Below, in pieces: positions 1-4,908 of a stretch of 9,341 nt of DNA. The notes beneath the pieces are model-generated. The model was not told where the DNA came from. It searched no databases and saw only the letters and a list, made by a program, of their open reading frames with translations. Source of the DNA: Holosporales bacterium. GTDB taxonomy: Bacteria; Pseudomonadota; Alphaproteobacteria; RUG11792. Each line of letters starts with the position of its first letter. The stretch's first letter is position 1. The DNA is taken from positions 1-9,341 of the forward strand of contig JAITFF010000028.1 in NCBI GenBank assembly GCA_031281515.1. The letters run 5' to 3'. The position numbers and the translations under genes were made by a program.

Positions 1-1
1 C

Positions 2-88
2 AAAAATATTATGGAAAATTATTTTCACGATGGCGTGTTTACCGACCTACCCAACGCCCAATTGCTAGAAAAAGGCGAAGCCCAGTGA
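2..88 (+). CDS. 3' end of an unrecognised upstream gene (partial)
   Basis: An open frame enters from the left edge and ends at a TGA at 86-88, giving a tail that reads KNIMENYFHDGVFTDLP and then NAQLLEKGEAQ. I do not recognise the family from these 28 residues. The frame converges on typA, whose stop lies only about 40 bp away, and no clear T-rich hairpin is visible between the two stops. It could instead be a chance open frame, since it contains an ATG at 11 and is short. The hydrophilic, normal-looking residue mix makes a true C-terminus somewhat more likely. Confidence 0.35.
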   Translation, partial: KNIMENYFHDGVFTDLPNAQLLEKGEAQ

Positions 89-129
89 GCCAAACTATAG
101 CGCATTCCGTGCTCAAAAGAAACCTGACC

Positions 130-1962
130 TCAGGATTTTTCTGCGACCCTGCTCATCTTTTTCCTCGTATTGGGATCGAGATACTTCTTCCGGAGTCTGA
201 TGGCTGTCGGGGTTACCTCAACCAATTCATCATTTTGAATATAGGCGATTGCCTGCTCCAACGATATATAGCGCGGATTGGGAATTTTGATATTCTCATC
301 CTTTCCGGCAGCACGGCAATTCGATAGCTGTTTCTCCTTTGTAGGATTAACTTCCAACTCATTTTCTCGGCTGTTTTCACCGATAATCATTCCTTCATAG
401 ACGGGATCTCCGGGAGTCACGAACAAAGTTCCTCGTTCCTTGAGGAAGAACAGGGCGTACGGAATAGCTTTTCCATTTGCCACGGAAACGAGAACACCTT
501 TATTGCGGCCCTCGATGGACCCCTTATGTGATACGTAGGAATGAAACGATTTGTTCATGACACCGGTGCCACGGGTATCCGTCAGGAATTCGCCGTAATA
601 TCCAATTAATCCCCTGGTTGGAATGAGGAATTTGATTCTCGTCTTCCCGATTCCAGATGGTCTCATATCGATCATCTCTCCCTTGCGCTGAATAATCTTC
701 TCGACGACGACGCCGGTAAATTCATCGTCAAGATCGATGTATAACTCCTCGAGGGGTTCTAGAAGCTCTCCGGTAGCATCGTCCTTTCGGAACAATACCT
801 TCGGTCTGCCAATCGATAACTCAAATTCCTCGCGCCGCATAGTTTCGATTAGGATTCCGAGTTGCAATTCCCCACGTCCAGCGACCTCATAAGATTCGTC
901 ATGTTGAGATCTTTTGACGCTTATGGAAACATTGCCCTCAGCCTCCTTAAAAAGTCGATCGCCTATCATTCTGGAGGTTAGCTTTTTCCCATCCTTTCCT
1001 GCTAAGGGAGAGTCATTCACGGAAAAGGTGATGGAAATAGTCGGAGGATCGATTGGGATCGCAGACAACGGAGTCGTTACATCCAGGGCGGCGATGGTAT
1101 CGGCGACCGTCGCCTTTCCGAGCCCGGCGATTGCTATAATATCTCCGGCCTGTGCCGAATTAATCGGGATCCGACTTAATCCCTCAAACGCTAGTAATTT
1201 TGTTAGTCTGGCTTTTTCGATTTCATTTTCTTGGCCTGGTCTCAGAACATGAACCGGGTCGTTGATACTGGCCGTCCCACTCAGGATCTTCCCGGTTAAA
1301 ATCCGACCGAGATACTGGTCATATTCCAGCATCGAAACGAGCATCTGAAATGGTTGCCCCTCTAAAATGGAAGCATTCGGAACATGAGACATCACCGTCT
1401 CTAATAATGGAGTCAAATCCTTTTTTTCATCGTCGAGATGTTTGACGGCCCATCCGTTTCGACCTGATGCATATACGATCGGGAAGTCCAATTGAGTATC
1501 ATTCGCTCCGAGAGCTATGAAAAGGTCAAAAACCTCATCCAATACCTCGCTCACCCTCGCGTCATTTTTATCTATTTTGTTGATGACGACGATTGGATTT
1601 AGATTCAGGGCCAACGCTTTCGATAGGACGAATTTCGTTTGCGGCATTGGCCCCTCGGCGGCATCAACCAAAACCAAAACCCCATCGACCATACTCAAAA
1701 TTCTTTCGACTTCGCCGCCAAAATCGGCATGCCCAGGCGTATCGACGATGTTCAACTTAGTTCCATTCCACACGAAACTAGTACATTTAGCCAGGATCGT
1801 GATCCCTCGCTCTCTCTCGAGATCGTTATAATCCATCGCGCATGTTTCGATTTGTTGATTATCTCGAAATAGGCCGCTCTGTTTAAACAGGGCATCTACT
1901 AGCGTCGTTTTCCCGTGATCAACGTGGGCGATTATCGCTAAATTCTTTATGTTGAATGACAT
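130..1962 (-). CDS. typA: Ribosome-associated GTPase TypA/BipA
   Basis: This is a full-length (610 aa) translational GTPase of the TypA/BipA family, related to EF-G and LepA. It binds the ribosome and supports 50S assembly and stress or cold adaptation in the bacteria where it has been studied. Visible GTPase motifs are G1 AHVDHGKT (12-19), G2 RGITI (52-56), G3 DTPGH (74-78), G4 NKID (128-131) and G5 around SGRNG (166-170). Domain II and the EF-G-like domains follow, and the family-specific C-terminal domain contains TRGLIGYYGEFLTDTRGTG-type sequence. Length matches the usual 600-615 aa. The ATG at 1962 starts directly with the conserved MSFNIKNLAIIAHVDHGKT stretch, so the start is secure; its Shine-Dalgarno (AGTAAGA on the minus strand) is weak. 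The gene is divergent from xseB and shares a compact promoter region with it. Nothing is missing or broken. Confidence 0.97.
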   Translation of the reverse strand: MSFNIKNLAIIAHVDHGKTTLVDALFKQSGLFRDNQQIETCAMDYNDLERERGITILAKCTSFVWNGTKLNIVDTPGHADFGGEVERILSMVDGVLVLVDAAEGPMPQTKFVLSKALALNLNPIVVINKIDKNDARVSEVLDEVFDLFIALGANDTQLDFPIVYASGRNGWAVKHLDDEKKDLTPLLETVMSHVPNASILEGQPFQMLVSMLEYDQYLGRILTGKILSGTASINDPVHVLRPGQENEIEKARLTKLLAFEGLSRIPINSAQAGDIIAIAGLGKATVADTIAALDVTTPLSAIPIDPPTISITFSVNDSPLAGKDGKKLTSRMIGDRLFKEAEGNVSISVKRSQHDESYEVAGRGELQLGILIETMRREEFELSIGRPKVLFRKDDATGELLEPLEELYIDLDDEFTGVVVEKIIQRKGEMIDMRPSGIGKTRIKFLIPTRGLIGYYGEFLTDTRGTGVMNKSFHSYVSHKGSIEGRNKGVLVSVANGKAIPYALFFLKERGTLFVTPGDPVYEGMIIGENSRENELEVNPTKEKQLSNCRAAGKDENIKIPNPRYISLEQAIAYIQNDELVEVTPTAIRLRKKYLDPNTRKKMSRVAEKS

Positions 1963-2011
1963 AAAATCTTACTGAACAAAAAGTAAAAAAATTCATCTCT
2001 GACTACAAGGG

Positions 2012-2020
2012 TGCTATAAT
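2012..2020 (+). promoter_or_regulatory. Extended -10 promoter for xseB
   Basis: TGC followed by a perfect TATAAT hexamer (2015-2020) is an extended -10 element. Transcription would begin near 2027, about 30 nt before the xseB ATG. The -35 position at 17-bp spacing (1992-1997, TTCATC) is poor, as is usual when a TGn element is present. It overlaps a minus-strand -10 in an inverted repeat. Confidence 0.65.
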
Positions 2021-2027
2021 CTTAGCA
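2019..2027 (-). promoter_or_regulatory. Extended -10 promoter for typA
   Basis: Read on the minus strand, 2027 to 2019 is TGC then TAAGAT, an extended -10 with four of six hexamer matches. Transcription would start near 2012, giving typA a leader of about 50 nt. The -35 region (TTTTCT at 17-bp spacing) is weak. It overlaps the xseB -10 and is formed by the other arm of the same inverted repeat, so the two promoters look like one bidirectional site. Confidence 0.45.
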
Positions 2028-2056
2028 CATTAATCAAGAGCAGAAAAGTTGATAAT

Positions 2057-2254
2057 ATGGACGAGATGACGTTTGAGCAGGCAATCTCCGAGCTCGAAGA
2101 AATTATTAGGAAGCTGGAGGATGGACGGATACCGCTCGAAGAAGCCGTTAAAGCTTTTGAACGAGGTTCTGAATTGAAAAAATTTTGTGAAGCTAAACTT
2201 AAGGAAGCGCAATTAAAAATTGAAATACTCTCTGAAGAAGAGGGAACTAACTAG
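2057..2254 (+). CDS. xseB: Exodeoxyribonuclease VII small subunit
   Basis: A 65-residue protein with the XseB pattern: MTFEQAISELEEIIRKLEDG near the N-terminus, then IPLEEAVKAFERGSELKKFCEAKLKEAQLKIEIL split over two helices. Several small subunits bind one large subunit, XseA, to form exonuclease VII, a single-strand-specific nuclease that trims DNA from both ends in repair and recombination. The protein is predicted to be almost wholly helical and coiled-coil prone, with an acidic tail. The length is slightly below the usual 70-85 aa. Start choice is uncertain: ATG 2057 is used here, while ATG 2066 begins exactly at the conserved MTFEQA; neither has a strong Shine-Dalgarno. It is divergent from typA. 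The ispA or dxs genes that often follow xseB in proteobacteria are absent, and a Myb-like gene comes next instead. Confidence 0.93.
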   Translation: MDEMTFEQAISELEEIIRKLEDGRIPLEEAVKAFERGSELKKFCEAKLKEAQLKIEILSEEEGTN

Positions 2255-2325
2255 TTTCTTTCTGCATATGCAGTGCGAAAAAAAATAGAAATGGTCAGAG
2301 GGTCGGAAGATCCTTTTGAGACTCG

Positions 2326-2354
2326 AATTGCGTAGCAATTATTTAAAATTTTTT
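2326..2354 (+). terminator. Possible weak terminator after xseB
   Basis: AATTGC (2326-2331) and GCAATT (2335-2340) form a 6-bp stem with a GTA loop. A run of six T bases lies at 2349-2354, separated from the stem by 8 bases of ATTTAAAA. The gap makes this a poor match to an intrinsic terminator. The stem is AT-rich, so it may be marginal in cells. The rest of the 180-bp xseB to Myb-like gene gap shows only a 12-bp palindrome (CTGCATATGCAG, 2262-2273) and no convincing promoter. Confidence 0.3.
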
Positions 2355-2434
2355 GGGACTATTTTTATTTTGAGAAAAATCTCCTGATTTGCCAAGATAA
2401 ATTTAAGCGGCACATAGACTTGAATTGGGGAAAT

Positions 2435-2674
2435 ATGGATCCTGAAGTCAACTTTGATCCGAGGCAAGTTCGAGCGATGGAAGCCCTCGTAAGTAGGCAT
2501 AAGCGACGAAATGCATGGACAATTGGTGAACTCGAAATTCTAAAGCATGGATTCAAGAGTGGAAAGAGAATTAAGACGATTGCCTATGAAATTGGCCGTT
2601 CGATGACGGCCGTCAATAAATTTATTAGTCGCTCTGGTCTCGAGAGAAATCGCAAGAGCCGTAGCCGAAGATAA
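2435..2674 (+). CDS. Small single-repeat Myb/SANT or GcrA-like DNA-binding protein
   Basis: A 79-aa basic protein with one helix-turn-helix of the Myb/SANT or GcrA type. The core begins at W28 (AWTIGELEILKHGFKSGKR), goes through IKTIAYEIGRS (helix 2, about 46-56) and ends with MTAVNKFISRSGL as the likely recognition helix. This resembles the N-terminus of the alphaproteobacterial cell-cycle regulator GcrA (WT..ELLK..W..G.S...IA..LG..T..AV..K..RLGL), but the rest of GcrA is missing. It ends in a very basic tail, RNRKSRSRR, and has a second basic patch, RHKRR, at 21-25. Start: ATG 2435 is preceded by GGGGAA and is preferred; a TTG at 2420 in the same frame would add five residues. It lies between xseB and a second Myb-like gene on the same strand. 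The function is not known; a transcription or nucleoid factor is the simplest idea, and a phage-like or effector origin is possible. Confidence 0.7.
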   Translation: MDPEVNFDPRQVRAMEALVSRHKRRNAWTIGELEILKHGFKSGKRIKTIAYEIGRSMTAVNKFISRSGLERNRKSRSRR

Positions 2675-2727
2675 TTCCCTGGTTCCATAATGCACGGATT
2701 ATAGACTTGCGCGAATCATCGGATGGC

Positions 2728-2736
2728 TGATAATAT
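2728..2736 (+). promoter_or_regulatory. Possible extended -10 promoter for the R2R3 Myb-like gene
   Basis: TGA followed by TAATAT is an extended -10 with four of six hexamer matches. TTGCGC at 2707-2712 could act as a partial -35 with 18-bp spacing. The start site would be near 2743, about 25 nt ahead of the ATG. If real, this gene has its own promoter and is not solely read from the small Myb-like gene 93 bp upstream. Confidence 0.4.
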
Positions 2737-2767
2737 GCGACACCAACTACGAGATCTGGTGAAATAA

Positions 2768-3412
2768 ATGAGCATCCAGGTGGGTAAAGTAAGCCTGATC
2801 GTAATTTTGAACGTCATTTCCTCGATAGACATAGCGGGCGGAGCCCAGCCTCCTCCATGGTATTGGCGGTGGTTGGGGCCACCACTATTTCGCACGGCAG
2901 GAACAAGTCCGGTGTCACCCCAGCGAAAAGGCAAGCCACCGCGACATATTTTCACTCGTGATGACGATGAAAAAATTAGAGCATTAATGGAACAATACGA
3001 TGGAGACAGGGCGCAGGTCGCCCGGGACATGGGACTGACCCAGAGACAAATCCGCGAAAGGTGGAACTCAATCAACAACCAAGTTCATGTGACCTGGACC
3101 ACGAGAGAAGAAGAAGCATTGACTGGATTAGTCTTAACCCACGGGCATTCCTGGACAAACATAGCGAGAATTATGTTCGGGGAGACTGATTCTGCGAGAT
3201 TGTCAAGCCTAGCACTAAACTGTAAGAACCGCTGGAACAGCATGAAACCGGGAAGGCCTACTAAGCGCCGGAAATCCAGAAATCATACAGCAACAGAAGC
3301 ACCAATTAGAGATGCCGGCATAGAGCAGGGTACAGATGAATTGGAAAAGCTTAGGCGGGACTTTTATTTAGCCCAGCTTCCAATGCCTCCTCCCCCTCCT
3401 CCAGGACCTTAA
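2768..3412 (+). CDS. R2R3 Myb-like DNA-binding protein with possible export signal
   Basis: A 214-aa protein I recognise by domain, not by name. Two tandem Myb repeats are visible. Repeat 1 (about 62-104) has F62, R81 and W99 in the three tryptophan positions and ends in IRERWNSIN. Repeat 2 (about 110-159) keeps W110, W129 and W156 and ends in NCKNRWNSM, very like eukaryotic R2R3 Myb (RERW and KNHWNS in c-Myb); about eight extra residues sit between its helices 2 and 3. A basic segment KPGRPTKRRKSR (160-171) follows and resembles an AT-hook or nuclear localisation signal. The tail has six prolines in a row (207-212). Residues 1-26 (K7, hydrophobic 8-20, then DIAGGA) look like a Sec signal peptide, with a Pro/Trp-rich start after it. 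ATG 2768 has GGTGA 5 bp upstream; a GTG at 2912 would give a 166-aa form without the leader. DNA binding is likely; export to a eukaryotic host is a hypothesis. Confidence 0.75.
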   Translation: MSIQVGKVSLIVILNVISSIDIAGGAQPPPWYWRWLGPPLFRTAGTSPVSPQRKGKPPRHIFTRDDDEKIRALMEQYDGDRAQVARDMGLTQRQIRERWNSINNQVHVTWTTREEEALTGLVLTHGHSWTNIARIMFGETDSARLSSLALNCKNRWNSMKPGRPTKRRKSRNHTATEAPIRDAGIEQGTDELEKLRRDFYLAQLPMPPPPPPGP

Positions 3413-3464
3413 CGAACGTATGTATGTTTCTCCGCTTACGAAGTTTACAGATATTCTCGCTAAC

Positions 3465-3496
3465 ACCGCCAACCCGACCTAGGAGGAGGCGGTCGG
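3465..3496 (+). other. Alternative hairpins in the gap before rpmF
   Basis: Two 6-bp stems compete for the same right arm. ACCGCC (3465-3470) pairs with GGCGGT (3488-3493), and CCGACC (3474-3479) pairs with GGTCGG (3491-3496). The region between contains AGGAGGAGG (3481-3489), a perfect Shine-Dalgarno core with no start codon at usable distance. No T-run follows, so it is not an ordinary terminator. The remainder of the 216-bp gap (3413-3628) holds only the predicted rpmF promoter. Confidence 0.35.
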
Positions 3497-3561
3497 CTCA
3501 GACTTAGTACCTGAAGAATTGGCACAACGGAGTTCATCGCCATTTTTATAACGTTCCTCCC

Positions 3562-3590
3562 TTGACGCCTTGATGTTATTGTGTAACAAT
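3562..3590 (+). promoter_or_regulatory. Promoter for rpmF and the downstream lipid cluster
   Basis: TTGACG (3562-3567) matches the -35 consensus at five of six bases. After a 17-bp spacer comes AACAAT (3585-3590), four of six for the -10, preceded by TGT as an extended -10. The start site would be near 3597, leaving a leader of about 32 nt before the rpmF ATG. This is the best -35/-10 pair in the window. Confidence 0.6.
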
Positions 3591-3628
3591 GTCCGGAGTT
3601 GTAGTGGGTTATCTGTGGTTACGCGAGA

Positions 3629-3820
3629 ATGGCCGTCCCTAAAAAGAAGACTTCGAAATCGAAGAGAGGAATGAGAAGGTCCCATGATTTTGATACACCC
3701 GTTACCGTCGCTATCTGCGATAATTGCGGCAGGGCCGTCATGCAGCATAATATCTGTAAATTTTGTAATACGTACAATGGTCGGAATACAAAAACCGGCA
3801 CTCAGGCTAGCGTAGTGTAG
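3629..3820 (+). CDS. rpmF: 50S ribosomal protein L32
   Basis: A 63-aa basic protein beginning MAVPKKKTSKSKRGMRRSHD, the signature of bacterial L32, a component of the large ribosomal subunit. It carries an intact zinc-ribbon: C30-x2-C33 (CDNC) and C43-x2-C46 (CKFC). Bacteria have both cysteine-containing and cysteine-free L32; this is the zinc-binding form. Length is normal (about 55-65 aa). The start is fixed by the conserved MAVPKKK; the ribosome-binding site is weak (GCGAGA just upstream). It stands before plsX and fabH, an arrangement known from many proteobacteria, and is separated from plsX by a strong hairpin and T-run. It has its own promoter upstream. Confidence 0.97.
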   Translation: MAVPKKKTSKSKRGMRRSHDFDTPVTVAICDNCGRAVMQHNICKFCNTYNGRNTKTGTQASVV

Positions 3821-3822
3821 TC

Positions 3823-3857
3823 CACGCGTTCCAGGCGGTGGAGTAAGCGTGTTTTTT
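3823..3857 (+). terminator. Hairpin plus T-run between rpmF and plsX (terminator or attenuator)
   Basis: CACGC (3823-3827) pairs with GCGTG (3847-3851). After a two-base bulge (3845-3846), G3828/T3844 and T3829/G3843 wobble, and TCCA (3830-3833) pairs with TGGA (3839-3842) around a GGCGG loop. This gives 11 pairs followed at once by six T bases (3852-3857). It starts two bases after the rpmF stop. A second T-run of eight (3867-3874) follows before plsX. As no promoter is evident between it and plsX, it probably lets part of the transcripts through, so that L32 is made in excess of PlsX and FabH. Confidence 0.75.
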
Positions 3858-3885
3858 CCCGTCGTGTTTTTTTTCGTGGTGATTG

Positions 3886-4908
3886 ATGGTTAGAGTTGCC
3901 GTCGATATGATGGGAGGTGATCTCGGGGTCGATTCCAACGTCGCCGGGATTCAGCGGTTCGTACTTGATAACCACCCTGATGACGTCTTTTTCGATCTTT
4001 TCGGTAAAATTACCCCTATCGAAGCCGCCATTGCTAACATCCCAGGGTTCCCATCCGATTTGTGCACCATTCATGATACGGGAGATCGGATGATATCCTC
4101 TGAAGAACGACCGTCGATCGCCCTTAAAAAAGGGGGTGGTACCAGTATGTTTGAGGCAATTTCACATGTCGCTCTCGATCGGGCGGACGTCGTCGTCTCC
4201 TCGGGGAATACCGGTGCCTTTATGGCCCTCGCCAAAATTATCATCGGAATGATTTCCAACATCAGCAGGCCTGCCCTCGTCAGCGTTATCCCGAATATTA
4301 GGGGAAGGAGTGTGATGCTTGATCTCGGGGCTAACACCGACTGTTCGGCAACCCAGCTCGCTCAATTCGCTGCGATGGGCACGGCTGTCGCGAAAATCAT
4401 CCTCGATATCCCGAACCCATCGGTAGCCCTCCTCAATATCGGGACGGAACGCTCGAAGGGGACGGACACGTTAGATGAGGCCTATAAAATTCTGGAAAAC
4501 AATGTGAACATAAATTTCGTTGGATTTATAGAGGGGACAGATATTTCGAAGGGAACATCTGACGTCATCGTAACCGATGGATTTTCCGGGAATATCTCGC
4601 TGAAAACTATGGAGGGAACGATAAGGTATCTCCTGCACCTAGCAAAAGAGGAAATCTCCAAGAGTCTTCTGTGCAAAATCGGGTGTTTTCTCTGTCGGCG
4701 AATGCTGGCCTCTGTCAGGGATTCTTTGGATCCAAGCCGACACAATGGGGCCCCTCTCCTCGGCCTCAAAAAGATCGCGATAAAAAGCCATGGAGGAGCT
4801 GATGCTTTTGGTTTGGCGAATGCCATTTCGGCGGCAGTCACTTTCGCAAGATCCAACTTCATCCCGAACATGACCGAGATTTTAGCTTCTCTTAAAACGG
4901 CACCATGA
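3886..4908 (+). CDS. plsX: Phosphate acyltransferase PlsX
   Basis: PlsX converts acyl-ACP and phosphate to acyl-phosphate, the acyl donor for PlsY in the first step of phospholipid synthesis; it is a peripheral membrane enzyme. The 340-aa product has the family motifs in order: VAVDMMGGDLG (4-14), ALKKGGGTSMFEA (79-91), VSSGNTGAFMA (104-114), DLGANTDC (146-153), LLNIGTERSKGT (182-193), GFIEGTDI (213-220), DVIVTDGFSGNI (226-237) and GAPLLGLKKIAIKSHGGADA (288 onward). Length is typical. ATG 3886 is preferred over TTG 3883 because MVRVAVDMMGGD matches the family start; GGTGA lies only 3 bp upstream. Its stop overlaps the fabH start (ATGA), which suggests translational coupling. Expression probably depends on read-through of the hairpin after rpmF. 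Confidence 0.97.
   Translation: MVRVAVDMMGGDLGVDSNVAGIQRFVLDNHPDDVFFDLFGKITPIEAAIANIPGFPSDLCTIHDTGDRMISSEERPSIALKKGGGTSMFEAISHVALDRADVVVSSGNTGAFMALAKIIIGMISNISRPALVSVIPNIRGRSVMLDLGANTDCSATQLAQFAAMGTAVAKIILDIPNPSVALLNIGTERSKGTDTLDEAYKILENNVNINFVGFIEGTDISKGTSDVIVTDGFSGNISLKTMEGTIRYLLHLAKEEISKSLLCKIGCFLCRRMLASVRDSLDPSRHNGAPLLGLKKIAIKSHGGADAFGLANAISAAVTFARSNFIPNMTEILASLKTAP

Larger units (their letters stand above)
2011..2028. repeat. Inverted repeat GTGCTA-N6-TAGCAC at the divergent promoter
   Basis: A perfect 6-bp inverted repeat, GTGCTA at 2011-2016 and TAGCAC at 2023-2028 with a 6-bp centre, spans both predicted -10 elements of the typA/xseB gap. The arms supply the TGC extension of each -10. 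It could be an operator for a dimeric regulator or only a by-product of two back-to-back -10 elements. No second copy of the repeat was found in the window. Confidence 0.5.

Noticed and set aside
2011..2028. A CIRCE heat-shock operator because of TTAGCAC
   Set aside because: CIRCE is TTAGCACTC-N9-GAGTGCTAA; here the half-sites are in the reverse order with a 6-bp spacer, so it is not a HrcA site.
2262..2273. CTGCATATGCAG palindrome as a regulatory site
   Set aside because: A perfect 12-bp palindrome but single-copy, without a hairpin loop and not near a convincing promoter.
2716..3078. A 120-codon open frame on the minus strand opposite the R2R3 Myb-like gene
   Set aside because: Residue mix is Ser/Arg/Cys-rich with no recognisable domain, and the opposite strand carries a clear Myb protein; it is a shadow frame.
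3420..3482. A 20-codon frame (MYVSPLTKF...) starting 7 bp after the Myb-like gene
   Set aside because: No Shine-Dalgarno at good distance and no recognisable product; too short to support without conservation.
3413..3628. A tRNA or riboswitch in the gap before rpmF
   Set aside because: No cloverleaf pairing, T-loop (GGTTCRA) or known riboswitch core was found; only short stems and a promoter are visible.
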